From Pyxicephalus adspersus (Eukaryota; Chordata; Amphibia; Anura; Pyxicephalidae), in NCBI RefSeq assembly GCF_032062135.1, contig NC_092862.1:92644449-92708448 (forward strand): DNA of 64,000 nt, read 5' to 3'. The notes beneath the pieces were generated by a model, which saw nothing but the letters and a program-made list of their open reading frames with translations, had not been told where the DNA came from and did not search any database. The translations under genes and the position numbers were made by a program. The stretch's first letter is position 1. Each line of letters opens with the position of its first letter. Positions 1 to 12,608 of the stretch are shown here, one piece after another.

Positions 1-3000
1 CCAACTTGCCCATTTGGTGCAAGGCAAAAGTGTTTGGAAAGAGCCCCCTAGCCCCATTCCTTTTTCCAATGATCTCTCATCACTACTTCTTCATAGCTGT
101 CCCATAGATGTCACAATATCCAACACTTCTACATATGGAGACATACTTGATCACCTCACATGTTGAGTCTAGCAGCCAGTTACTAGGTGAAACACTGTAT
201 AACATTATTGCTTCCCCAGGTTGCCATGCAATGCCTTTCAGTTAAGCATCAAAGAGTGAAAGCTCAAAGGTTTAATTCAAAGGTTTTAGACTAGTTCTTA
301 ACTTGTGGTTTAAGAGTAATAGCTAAATGACCAATAAGATGCAGTAAAATCAACTTTCATGCAAACTTGTATGAGGTTTGCATGTGATTTCACATGTTCT
401 GAATCTTATTGACTATCTCCAGTCATAGCATGAACCATGTACAAGTTTCCTTGCTGTTGAATATACAATAAAGCTTCGCAGTAAAAGCTCAAGCCCAATT
501 TGAGGACTTTGCTAGAATAGCAGAATTGTATCACTGATTTACTGCTAGGCTTGTATACATGGGTATTTGTTCATGCAGGGCTGTTTTACTCAACTCAGTG
601 GGAATTCAGAAGCAACTATGGTAGTTTGAAATAAAGGGTATTTAAAAAATCTCAGAATAATCTTAAACTGATCTTAAATGCAAGCTGAATGTACCTGATA
701 TGCTGCATGTATCCATGCACATAAGCCTTTAAATCCTAACTCATGCCAGATTTTTTTTAGGTTTTGAAAGAGCAGGAAGAGTAACAACCTCTATGTTTTT
801 AATGGGAAGATAAGTATGGTGATTTCCTCTTACTCCCAATCAAATTTGTCTAAAGTTTATAGAAAGTGGACAGCTTTTCCTAATATGTAGGTTTTTGCCA
901 CACAAACCACAACTCCCATCTCATCCCCATAATTACCTAGCCATAATGATCAGATAAACCACTAAAGAAGCCAGACTGGATCTCTGTGTCTGTGGATCAG
1001 ACCAGAAAGCATCCGAATTGAACCTTGACTTTATTTCCCAGGAATAGGATATGTTCTCTCATTGTAGATCTGTAAAACATAACAAACAGCTGAGCAGAAT
1101 TTGGCTGCATATGTCTAAAATAATTAAGCACAAAACTCAAGTAATATGTGCTACTTTCTGCTTTTTTTTCCTCCAGAGTTGTATATGATCCTTGACCTAA
1201 AAGACTCACACAATATTCTAATATGAGTTTACAGTTCTCTTTATCATATTCAGCCAATCCATTATAAATTCATAAACTCTATCAAAAGGGCTCTCAGACA
1301 GATTAAAGCTGGCACATCTTTGAGATAAAAAATGAGGATCCCCTGGTGTATTGTGTGCATTATAACACACAATCAATAAAAAAATAAGTAAATGCATGAA
1401 TAAATAATAAACCTTGTTAGCAATCTGATGTCAAAATAAAGCAATACCGTAAATTCTATGTATTAGGTATAAGTTTTAGGTTTAAGCATTTAAATGAATA
1501 ATGTAAATATCATCTGACTATTTATGGCAAAAACTAATTAGTTCTTAAATAACGTAACAAACATGTAATGCAAATAATTCAAGTTCTGCACATATTTAAA
1601 GCGGACCTTGCACCAAATAAGCAAGGTCAGTTTTTTTTTTTTTATTTACACCCTCCCTACACCAATGTAAACTGTGCTAATAAACGGAAAAGAAAAAAGT
1701 CAGCTGGGTAAGCATTTTTTTTTATTACATTGGTGTGCTATGAGCGGGCACGGATAACTTAATTATTCTGTATGGTGACTGAGACTGACTTAATGTTGCA
1801 CATCAAGCTTTGCAGTGTTTTTAGAAACAGAGTATATTTAGCTTGGATCATAACACAATATTGCACCTTCTACAGTACAGTGTTTAAGACATGTTACATG
1901 ATTTATAAGTTGTTTAATAGGCTCATTGCCTAAAGCAACAAGCTATAACACTGATACTGATACACTAAACACAATGCTAAACACAATTTTGTGTTTTATA
2001 GAAGTCCGTTTGTGTGGTGTTTTACTAAGAAGCCAGTGAAGTCAATGAACCTGAGCAAACTAGTTCACACATACATTTATTCAACATGATGAAACACACA
2101 CACACACACTTTATTATAAGATTTCCATTTTTTGGGATCTGTTGATTTGGAGGTACACACATACAAATGAGGATTTTTTTTGGTTATGCATGGGCAGCCT
2201 TTTCCTTCAATTGAGTACCTTGGGGCATTTAAATGTACAAATATTTCGGATGAGCAGGCTTTTGCAATATGTAGACATTCTCAGCATCAACCTTATCTAG
2301 GGGTAAAGTAGAAAGTATCAAGGAAAAAACATTTGAGCCCCTAAAGATGCCAACTGGGTTTATCTGCTGTGCAGGTACTCTCTGACCACCAATCGTACTC
2401 CTGAAAAATTGTGCTAATAAATTGCAAGTTCTAAAAGGTTTCACTAGTTTGACCTTCTTTGGGATATATGTAATGTAATATGAAGTATTATTAGTGCTTT
2501 TTCATTTCTCTTACACATAACAGCCTTTTTTAAAAAGTTGTAAATGACACCTACAGCACTCTAACATGTGTTTAAGAAATGTATAAATGACCATAGTCAA
2601 TTGACAGATTTTTGCTTTTTACACTGATTTCTGCATGACCCCCTCCTCCTCCCTAATCTATTTATTCCTACGACCTGAGGGCTTTTGTTTTTGGCAAAAA
2701 CAAACACATCATATTGGGCTACCAGGACTGATTGTTCTCCACATTGAACCCCACAAAGAATAAAATATTCTAAAGGAACAGGGGAGACTATAGGCCCTTG
2801 CTTTTGTTCTCCTAATCAGTTTTGATTGCAGTATATGATGCCTACTCTACGTTCAGACACCATGAAATATAAACTGTGTTGTGAAACCAAGGGTTAGGAT
2901 TTTTAGAAATAAGATAAGCTGGCAATGATTTTTCAAAACATTTGTGCTAGAATGTATATAAATGTGTGTGTGTGTGTGTGTGTGTGTGATATATCAGTAG

Positions 3001-3102
3001 GCATTGCAGTAACAGCCTTTAGCTCACTCATAGGTTCATATTTTCATTCAGTGATATCTGTAGTTCCTTGTATGTCTTTCAGGTGTTCCCAACTCACTCA
3101 AG
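1..3102. other. Gene-free AT-rich stretch (presumed intron)
   Basis: No exon, RNA gene or recognisable transposon protein was found. It has short homopolymer runs, a (CA)n tract at 2092-2109 and a (GT)n tract at 2962-2988. Open frames here are under 90 codons and resemble no family I know. Confidence 0.5.
2962..2988. repeat. (GT)n microsatellite
   Basis: About 13 uninterrupted GT units, likely polymorphic in length. The Val-Cys run in the forward reading frame over it is only the translated repeat. Confidence 0.95.
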
Positions 3103-3318
3103 GGCCCTGATTTATTAAAGTTCTCTAAGGCTGGAGAGAATACACTTTGATCAGTAAAGCTGGGTGATCCAGCAAACCTGGAATAGATCTGGCCCAGGAT
3201 TCAAAACATTTGCTAGCAAATGATTTTTGGAAATCCATTCCAGGTTTTTTAGATCACCCAGCTTCACTGAAGAAAGTGTATTCCCTCCAGCCTTGGAGAG
3301 CTTTAGTAAATCAGGGCC
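3103..3318. mobile_element. Hairpin MITE, subfamily A, full length
   Basis: A 216-bp near-palindrome. It begins GGCCCTGATTTATTAAAG and ends with the inverted complement (AAATCAGGGCC), so the two halves pair into one long hairpin with a loop near ATTTGCTAGCAAAT. Landmarks on each arm are ACTTTGATCAGT, GCTGGGTGATC and CCAGCAAACCTGG. It encodes no protein. Five other copies or fragments lie in this window. I cannot assign a superfamily, because no clean target duplication is visible. Confidence 0.85.
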
Positions 3319-6300
3319 AAGAACACTTTATTGTGATTCATGAGAGCTGTTCCTAAACACACCCACTTCAACTTCCTTGACTCCCCAATCATGAAAATAT
3401 AATATTACAAAGAATTCAGTACTTAAACATGTCCTAATGTCACTAATTAGATGTAGCCCTTTCTTAAAAGTCTGGTTTTGATTTCTGATTTAGATTTGTA
3501 TGCAAAAACTTCAGAAAGCACAGTTACTCATCCCACATGTAATCCTCTCTTTCGTATCTAGCTGTAGAGATCACATTACCTCAAGTTAAGGTAATTTGAA
3601 GCAACATTCAGTATTTTGCATTTGCAGTGGTTTCTTGTAGCAGCATCACAGTTGATTTCACATATTGCTGGAATATGAACTTTTGATGAAATATTTTCAT
3701 TCTACAATAGTTATCTTTAAAAAGACACCAACAAGTCAACATTGAGAGATAATTCACAGTTAATGTTATGAGCCCTTGACAGAACTTAAAATGAACCCAT
3801 GTTTTTACATGTGGGAAAAGTAACAAAATCCCTTGACTTTTGCTTTACTGAACTACACTTTCGTGGCATCCTTCCAATTTTCTGTTTCCTGTTCAGCTGC
3901 CGCGATGAACAGAAATATCCAGTACTTCTGGGTATGGGAAAAGCATGTGTCTCACCCATCTATAACATGTAAAATGAAATAGGCAAATATTGTCCACTCA
4001 GCAGGGGGACAGAGCTTTGTGTGATATTTAATTTGTACCTAGCAAGGTTTCTTGTAGGAAGATATATGTTTATATTCTAATTCTAAACAGAATCTTTCAA
4101 ATGGTTTAACATCTGTTTTTATCATGTTATCTAATAGTCTTTAAACACAACATGATTGCATATTGGATTTAAATGTCAGCAGGGTCTGTAAACATCAAAG
4201 TAACATCCATCTAAAAAATATGTGATTCACCCACACTGACTAAATAGATGTCCTATTTTATAAGCTGCTTCACATTATAGAAGTGTTTAGTTGGCTAAAT
4301 CACGTATGTCTACAGTGTCTTTATTTTCCAAACAAATCATGGAGTGGTTTAGCCCTAAGAATGCTCTGTGATTCTATATCTTGGTGGCAGCACTGTATGA
4401 TATCATAATGAGTGTGACCTGGTCCATGAAAGGCCAATGCATACAGAAAAAAGAGGTTAATCCATTTGATTACTGTTAGCACAGAAGCATAACATGTTTT
4501 TCATGCATTATTACTTAAGTAGCAGTCTAATGGCTATACATCACTGCCCATCTGACGGCTGTATGCATTAAAATTAAATATTCAGGCTTTTGTACAGACC
4601 CTTTTTAATTCAGTATTTAGTATACACAGGCACTCTTTATTGATTAAGGCTGACAACATTATATATATCCCCAGCAATCAGGTTTCATTGAGCAGTACCA
4701 TAAGTTGATAATACTTTGCAACAGTTCAGTTATTTGCTGTCTAAAGTTTGACAGTTGACAGTTTGATTGCACAGACAAAATCTTGTTACTGAAGTTTGCT
4801 GCCTTTTTGTGTGAACCTAAAACTGGGTTCGTAAAACTATATGTCTGTTGAACCATTTTAATTTTTAACGCATATGAATTACACATATGTTTTGCCAACT
4901 CTGGCCCACTGGAAAAAAAGGAGGAAAGCACACAATTGTCTTCCCCTACGGCTTGACAGCCACAAGTGATACTCTGGGCATCATAAAAGTAACTAAACAT
5001 TGAGCTATATATGACAACACTTTTTAACCATTAAACCTAGATATTTTAGTAATAAAAGGATAGGGTGGTAATCTTGATCACCTTGACTCCAACAATAAGT
5101 TAAGATAAAAAAAAACATGTATAGTGAATCTGAAAGGTCATTTTAATAATCATTTTAAGATAATTCAAATACTTTGGTGTTCTGGTGGTCTAATTTCCAC
5201 TGTTAATTGAGACTCTCCCAAATTCCATCACTCAGCTATTGCAAAAGTTTATAACATTTGGGTGAGCTGAATGCATGCATCTCCCAACTTGCAGTGTGGT
5301 TCCTCTTACTGGTCATCTTCTGAGATCTGTAGTAATGTGGGGTTTGAAAAGGAACCATAGTTAGTGGGGTATTCAGGCAATCAAAACATCCACAGGTGTT
5401 GTATGTATGTATGAACTTATTGTTTTTCTATTGGTATGAAGTGTGCATAGATAAGTGTAAACTGGAAAGACGTTATATGGTAATTTTCTGTTGTCATATT
5501 TTTTTAATGCATTATTTCTATGAATGAATTGTACAAACACTGGGAAAGCCTTGTTTAAACATTACATTTTAGGTTCGTTTTTTTGCTGAATATTGCACAA
5601 TGCTTGTTGTATCTTAACATGAGATGAGGCTGAGATTAAGTCTTAGTATTTGTGTCAGGTTGCCCATATTGACAATAAAGTATAGAAAACTACTAGAAAC
5701 ATGTACAGACTTGTATATTTAATTAAATCTAGAAAATATGAAAGACATAAAAGACATGTAAAATGTACAAACTACATCACTTATTTCTTCCAGAAAACCA
5801 GTTTAATAAGTACATAAGTTCTTTCTGCAAAATATAGCTTTTTTCTTATAATTTTTTTCTTTTGACATAAACTTTCTAAGAATTAAGCACTAGAACACAA
5901 AGTTCTTAATTTTTAGTGTAAAATATCTTTTGAAAACTCAAACACTAGAAATAGTCTTAATTCCTGATACACAGCAGGCCTTATAACAATACTTTGGAAG
6001 AATTTCGGCAGACAGCACCACCTGTTTGCTGTCTCTCCAGGATTCTCTGCACCCAAACAGGGTTTCTCAGGAAGTCTGCAGAATCTCACAGTTAGAATTC
6101 AAGTGTCTTCTCTGTATACCAGAACATTGAGCTAATGTACCATTTTGAGGTTAAACAAGGTTTTGTTTACGGGGCTTACAAATAACAGCAGAAGGATTTT
6201 ACTGTTTTGGACAGAATTTAAATAACATTTTTTATTACAGAACAGGCAATAAAGTATGTGCACATTCATTATATAGCATTTTGTCACAGGAGGTAATAAT

Positions 6301-8693
6301 TGTAAGCTACCTAAAAAATAATATTGCATATTGACGGGTGGTCTTATGTGGAGAGAACCAGGGGATAAATTACCAGACAAGTATTAGAGATTAAGCAATA
6401 TTTTCTAATGTGTCTGTCAGGTTATATTGTCATCAGAGCACACCAACCCCAGGATGCAGAGTAATGCAGGCTCATCTTTACACTGTCAGCACTCAGTAGC
6501 AGAGGCATCCTTAGGAAAGGGTTAATTATAGGCGCAACTGCAACCCATAACCCATGAGATTTATTCTTCCATTTCAGCTATTCCTGACTTTCCAAATATC
6601 ATAATCTTTTTCTATACCCTTAAAAGTGTAAGCTTGGTTGCATAACTAATGGGAATTTATTGACTATGTTTTTATAGAAAACTACCTTGTCCAATAGGTG
6701 AGAGCACTGTTTTTTTTCACTGTAAAAAGAGCGTTGTCACCCTATTAGAGGAAATTAAAAATAATTCATTGGAAGTCATACAGCATGGAGTTTTTATATT
6801 GATTCTGTTTAGCACTTCCAATTATCAATAAATTATTCTGTACACAAAAATGCAACTGGAAACTTCATACTGTATCTCTTATTGAATCTCTTCCTAGTTT
6901 CAGATCACTGGGCTCATCCATCTAATCATAGTAACCTGTAGGAAGGCAAAGACTAAGGCTTCTCAAGTAGTACTTTTGAACAAACTTATTAAAACAAGTA
7001 ATGAACTCACACATAATACAGAACTCATCACAATAATGCCACTCAGATTTTGTGACATTTGCTTTTGCTCATAAATCCACATATAGATAAATATTCTATA
7101 TATATAAATTTAGATTAAATTCCCTAATTATATCTATAATTAGATATAAATATAGATAAGCAGGAAGTTGCACTCCTTAGAATCAATATTCTAATATCAA
7201 TCAAAATCAAAAAATATTATCACACCCTGTTATGAAAGGAGAGGGATTTTATGTATTAATAAAAATGAACAGTAATACATTTTTATTTATTCAAAATTTA
7301 AAAAATAAAAATAAAAATTTGAGCAAAAAACACATATTTTATATACATACATGGACAAACAAGTATGAATATCTATATAAAAGTCCATAAACAACATTAA
7401 TTTGAAGTCACATTGCTGTATTTTGAGGATATAAGCTCTTTAGGGATGAACATTGTAAGGCAGTGTAAAAAATATTTTCTTTTTCTTCTAAATTGTCAAA
7501 GAGTTGGTGCACCCAAAGGTATTTCAGTTTTGATAGTCAATAGGAAGTTAAACCGCTCAACAAATCCTTAAAGTGATCCTCGTGGTGTCATGGTGTTCAA
7601 AAGCTTGTTGGAAATGCAATATATTTTATACCTATGGGAAATGCAAAAGGAGATGCTAGAAAGTGCAGAGGTGGGAACAACCAGAATCCATAGTGGACAT
7701 AAACCATAATGATGACAGGGAAATCTCACTGGTGGCAGTATTTAAGCCCTATATATCACTTTTGGATGAACTGACCAATTAAGATTTATCACTATGCAAA
7801 TACAACAAACAAAATTTTAGAAGCATTTCTGCATAGCAGAAAACTTTGCCTACACTAGCCCCACCATTCCCTTCCATTTGTGGAGATAGAAAAACAAGGA
7901 AAGACAGGATGTGTTGGAATGGAACTTCCAGGTGACAGTCAGTCTAGCAAACATTGAGCAGATATGATTCTTCCTAAAACAATAAAAAAAAAAACCCTTT
8001 TAGGTAGACCATGAATGATCTGTTCATTTAGATGGCTCTGTTTGTCTTTTTATGGAGGTAATTGGATTCATTTTTCGTATTATATGATTATCTCCTACAA
8101 TCTATATACTACAGGAAGGGTTGGCTTTTCCCAAAGAGCAAGAATGCATGATTTGCTTAATATTAAGATAAATCAGCATTGATTTCTTGTATGTATTTCT
8201 CAGGATATTGTTTTGATGCAATATGAAACATGCTACAAGAAAGTCAGTTATGTTTTAGGGGATGTTAAATTTTGCCTGAAAAATCCGTAAGTGTGGAGCC
8301 AGACCAAAACATGTGTAAAATGGTTTTACTTTTTCATTGCCATCATTTTTCTGTGTTAAATGTAATTAGAAAGTCTAAATGTCTTGGGCTTCTATACCAC
8401 CTATGTTATTATTGATGATGAAAATTGTCTAATTCTAACAGAATGACAAAAAAGGAATGAGAATATTTCCAACAGAGACATGGAAAGCAACAAAAAAAAA
8501 CTTTGTTAACATTTTCTTTTAGAATACAGTTTTTATAAATATATGATATATCATTTATGGCAAAATTTAATTTTGTCTGGTCTTTTTTTTAATATTGACT
8601 GATAGTTGGTTAAAGGGAACTGGAGGAGTTTCAGAATCAGGTAGAGGTAGAATAATATTTTCCAAAACAAAGAAATATTTTTTTCAGGGATGT
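3319..8693. other. Gene-free AT-rich stretch (presumed intron)
   Basis: A 5.4-kb stretch with no exon or transposon I can identify. It is very AT-rich around 7070-7400, with short self-complementary TATA/ATTTA runs near 7080-7160. Reverse frames at 4659-5000 (113 codons) and 6132-6380 match no known protein. Confidence 0.5.
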
Positions 8694-8742
8694 CCTAGTA
8701 ACCTCTAGAGGTTTCCACAGAACCCCGGTTGAGAAAAACTGG
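8694..8742 (+). mobile_element. hAT-like element, 3'-end fragment
   Basis: Short fragment with the motifs AACCTCTAGAGG, TTCCACAGAACC and CGGTTGAGAAAAACTGG. The same motifs end the longer copies at 10634-10917 and 35026-35338. Only about 50 bp survive. Confidence 0.6.
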
Positions 8743-9012
8743 ACAAGAGAATTGCTCCAATCTGTAAGTAAGCCAATCAAACTCTATTGCTACAACATAT
8801 TGGCGTATTTTCAAGCCAGTGCAATTTACATGCTATTTTCATATAAAGGCCATATTTTTTTAATTGCATTGACTATGCTTAAGGACTTATAAAATGTTCA
8901 CTCCTCTCTAGGCAGAGCTCCTCTTCCCAATGGTCTTGCAAATGAAACATATTCAAATCAATAAAAGCAGTTTGCTGTATACAGTGTCTGTGATGCAGCT
9001 GGTGACATATTG

Positions 9013-9233
9013 GGCCTGATTTTTTAAAGCTCTCCTAGGATGGAGAAGATACACTTTCATCAGTGAAACTGGGTGATAGAGCAAACCTTAAATGGATTTC
9101 CTAATTGTAATTTCTTATTTGGATTAAATATTTTTAATCCTGGACCAGATCCATTCCAGGTTTGCTGGATAACCCAGCTTCACTGATGAAAGTGTATCCT
9201 CTCCAGCTAAGAAGAGCTTTCATAAACCAGGCC
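9013..9233. mobile_element. Hairpin MITE, subfamily A, full length
   Basis: A 221-bp near-palindrome of the same family as 3103-3318. It starts GGCCTGATTTTTTAAAGC, has mirrored ACACTTTCATCAGTG / CACTGATGAAAGTGT motifs, and ends AAACCAGGCC. The loop is AT-rich. No coding capacity. Confidence 0.85.
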
Positions 9234-10633
9234 TATTTTATTTATAATAGTCCTGGTGACCAAATACCTGTATATGCAGTCAGTTAATCACAGTCATAGT
9301 TTGACTAAAGTTTTGTAACTGCTTTTTAAATTTTTGTTTTACTCTCAAACCAAAATGGACCAGAACTTCAAAATTCCCAGAAAAGCCAGACAACGGGAGC
9401 TAAAACAAATCTATATAAACACAAAATGTTGTCATATAACCCTTTTAATTAAATCAACACTGCAAACATCTAGTTATAAGTTAGATACTACTGTTTAAAA
9501 TACCCAGTCATGAGAATGGTAATATCATCCATTTTCTGTTTAGCAACGAGATGTGGTCTGTGTGATTATGCAAATGTGTCATGGTGTAAAACTTCTTATT
9601 TATTAACGTGGATAATATATTTTCCCCTAAACAGTAAAGCACTGTTCCCTAAACCACTGAAACCACTAAGCACTGATTGCTTTGGCATGAGAATATATAG
9701 GTTTCCTCCAGGACTTTTTAGCATTTATGTTATGCCCACCTGCAGCTCACTGTGCTAAAACTGCCTCTTTTTATTGAATAGAAAGACATATTTTGTGGGA
9801 ATTGATTTTCTAGAGGAAACCTAGCCTGTACTATAGCAGACGACAAAGGATGTAGAGCTGGGGTGTGGCCCAGCAGGACAAGTAAAGCACTGTTTGGCAT
9901 GATAAATAGCCAGGGCTGTGCATGAGGTGAAGGGTAATTTGCGGTAATATGGAAAATGTCTGTAGGAGAGACACAAGAGTCTTTCATGTTTATTTCAGCT
10001 ACTGGTTTTGCTTAGTGACTATTCATAGGTTGAAATAATAATGGGTTTTGTATTAATTATAAAGAAAATTATGTAGGGATTGCAAATGCTTACAGAAATG
10101 AACTAATTTTTCACATATAGCAATAAACCAATATTTTTTTGTTTAAAATTGTAATAGAAAAAGGTGGTTAATTTGATTTACTAATAAATGAACACCCACT
10201 TTTGTTTTTTTCTTTTTGATTTTTAGGTGTAATAACACAGACACTTAGCTGCACCTTTTAAGATTTAATGTAGTTCATTGCAATATATTAATTTCTTTAA
10301 GAGCCCGTGTTTGCATTTTAATAAGTAGTATAAAGAATATGTTGAGTGTAGTTAGTATCTTAAAGCTACCAATCAGAAATAATTGTATTTCAGGTTAGAT
10401 GTGTAACATGAATAAGTTAGTGCAACATGAATTTTAAATGGGTCCTATGGGCACTGAAGTAAATTCACATTTCTAAAGAGCCCTGTCACTGATGCTATCT
10501 GACACTTGGATAGTGTGCTATCCTCTGGGGGCTGTGGTTCTGCCCATTATTCATATGCTTATATAGAGATTGGTGGGAGGAACCACAGCTTCTAGCAGGA
10601 TACATAATACCTAACATACCTGGATGACTGGAT
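9234..10633. other. Gene-free stretch (presumed intron)
   Basis: No recognisable exon or repeat. Two small open frames (9510-9758 plus, 9730-9987 minus) overlap head-on and show no domain signal. Confidence 0.45.
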
Positions 10634-10917
10634 CAGTGTTTCTGGACCTTTTTAAGATGAATAAACCCTTTGAAAAAACTTTCAGGTCTTCAGGGAACAC
10701 CTGCTATAAGTACTATATCCATAACTGGCAGAACATTAGTGTGTTGGTCCGTAGGTTGCTATCCAATGGGAAGGCTGCAAACCTTACAAATAATCAAAAA
10801 GATCATTGCTGTCTTTTAAACTGTCTAGAGAGTCACAAATTGTTCATAGCTCAAGAAACCCCTGGCAACCTCTGGAGGAACCATAGGGTTCCACCAAACC
10901 TTGATTTGGAGACACTG
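10634..10917 (+). mobile_element. hAT-like non-autonomous element
   Basis: About 284 bp from CAGTGTTTCTGGACC to TTTGGAGACACTG, the CAG...CTG ends and TTCT/GAGA inner bases expected of hAT termini. The flanking 8-mers GACTGGAT and GCCTGAAT match at 6 of 8 positions, consistent with an aged 8-bp target duplication. The interior shares CTATATCCATA, AACATTAGTGTG and CCTGGCAACCTCTGGAGG with the copies at 12010 and 35026. A 99-codon open frame covers it by chance and is not a gene. Confidence 0.7.
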
Positions 10918-11130
10918 GCCTGAATGCTTAGACCTTCAAGATAACACAAACTTTATTCACCACCACTCAAAAAGATTAGCATTACACTTGATTTTTCCTC
11001 AGGTAAAATAATCTAATCATAAGAAGATAATCTAAAAAAGAAAATTATGTTTAAAATTTCACATCAAAACAAGTGGAAATTAATATGTAAATACCCAGTA
11101 ACCTGTAAAAAAAAAAAAAAAAGTTTAGTT

Positions 11131-11145
11131 ACACACACACACACA
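11131..11145. repeat. Short (CA)n microsatellite
   Basis: Seven or so CA units after a poly-A run at about 11107-11122. Nothing else of note. Confidence 0.8.
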
Positions 11146-11199
11146 TTTAATAAAATACTTTAATATTAAAGCCTTGTCCTATTTTTTACACATATTTTA

Positions 11200-11620
11200 A
11201 CCCTTTCGGGGAATGAGTAAGGATTTTTTTGTACCCCTGTACTCATTCCCCAGGGTGAGGTGGTGGAGATCTGGGAGTCTCCTTATTACAGGGGGCTTCG
11301 AGATTCCAAAGTCCTGCTAAAATTGCATATAAAAGCCCCCATTGTTTTCAATGGAAGCTTTCATAAAAAGCTTAAAAGCGCTTGTAAAAGTCTCTATTGA
11401 GTTCAGTGGGGGCATTTTCTAGCGTTTTCCCACGTTTTCCCGTGTTTTCCAGCGTTTACCCTGCGTTTTAATTTTTTAAACTTGGCAAGCAACGTTTAAG
11501 ATAAAGCTCATAAACGTGCCTGAAGGAAACGTCCTGGTGTAGATTAGCTCATTGTAATGCATGGGGATTTCAAACATGGGTTTTAAAAGCCTCAGGTTAA
11601 AAGGTTGGGGAAACAGTCCG
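11200..11620. repeat. Unnamed interspersed repeat with hairpin and short tandem motif
   Basis: It starts with a small hairpin: GGGGAATGAGTA near 11210 pairs with TACTCATTCCCC near 11243. From about 11415 to 11475 it holds a degenerate tandem array of a roughly 12-bp unit built on CGTTTTCC. Local base composition (several CpG, C/T-rich) differs from the flanks, which suggests an inserted element. I do not recognise the superfamily. Confidence 0.45.
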
Positions 11621-12009
11621 TGCAGACTAATCCTTAATAAGGTCCCAAGCCATTCAAAGCAAGTTTTTAAGTTTTATAACTGAACACCAGTGGGTCACCC
11701 ACTGGCTTCCTAAACTGGATATAAAGCTATACCTTTCAGATAATCTTTTTAGTTTTGGATAAAATAGGATTTTTTGTTTTAGTTTTTTGGTGTTCCATCA
11801 GATAGATTTAGTTTCACTTCCTGTCCTGTACACTCAACAAGAAAATGTTAAAATCCCCTCCAAATTGAATACTTCTTAGAAAGTCAAAACCAGAATTAGT
11901 ATCACAACTAAACCCCATTAATTGCTGCTATAATGAAAAAAAAACAATTTTAGATTTTCCCTTACTTTGAGTTCTGGTGACAGTGTTCACTGATAGAAAG
12001 GGTCCATAT

Positions 12010-12215
12010 CAGCGTTTCCCAACTTTTTTATTATGGGGGAAGCCTTGAAAAAACTTTTAGATCTTAGGGTACCCCTTTTATAAGTACTATATCCACAGCT
12101 TACATTAAATTAGTGTGGTGTTCAGCTGGAAGAATGCCTCTTACTTTGCTGGTCAGTGAGAAAAATGTCATCCTTATAGATAGCCCAAAAGATTATTGGT
12201 GTCACCTAAACTGAA
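12010..12215 (+). mobile_element. hAT-like element, 5' part
   Basis: It begins CAGCGTTTCCCAACTTTTTT and follows the copy at 35026 through CTATATCCACAG, ATTAGTGTGG, a GCTGGTCAGTG motif and GATTATTGGTGTCAC. It loses similarity before the 3' terminus, so the 3' end is deleted or too diverged to see. Confidence 0.65.
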
Positions 12216-12368
12216 CTGAGTCCATAATCTCTTTGGAAACACAGTCAGTCAAAATTTTGAGTTTGGTGACATGAAGTGAAAAGACCGACAGAGGATTAAC
12301 TATTTTCTACTTCATTTAAAACAACACAGAATGATGGCTTTACATGCATTGCAATCACTAAGGAAATT

Positions 12369-12608
12369 TCTCCTGGAGTTTAGATTTCAGGGTATTTTTT
12401 GCTGCCCGCACCATGCTAGGGAGATTGTCCTAAAACTAACCTACAAAAAAAGAAATCAAAATTTTCAGTTCAGAGAGTTGCTCCCAGAATAGGTGTCACC
12501 ACTGGAAAATGTCTCATTTATTTTACCGATAACAACTCAAAATGTTGGGTCAACTCTTTCTGTCATTATCCAAAACTAAAAAGAAAAAGTTTCCTTTCCA
12601 TACACTTT
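12369..12608 (+). repeat. Arm 1 of a dispersed inverted repeat
   Basis: About 240 bp, nearly identical in reverse complement to 14579-14852. Shared blocks include ATTTCAGGGTATTTTTTGCT, CACCATGCTAGGGAG, GAGAGTTGCTCCCAGAATAG and TTGGGTCAACTCTTTCTGTC. Compared with the other arm it lacks three short blocks of about 6-17 bp. It is probably a copy of an unnamed repeat family rather than a local duplication, because the indels are internal. Confidence 0.8.

Noticed and set aside
10624..10923. 99-codon forward frame
   Set aside because: Its limits coincide with a hAT-like non-coding repeat.
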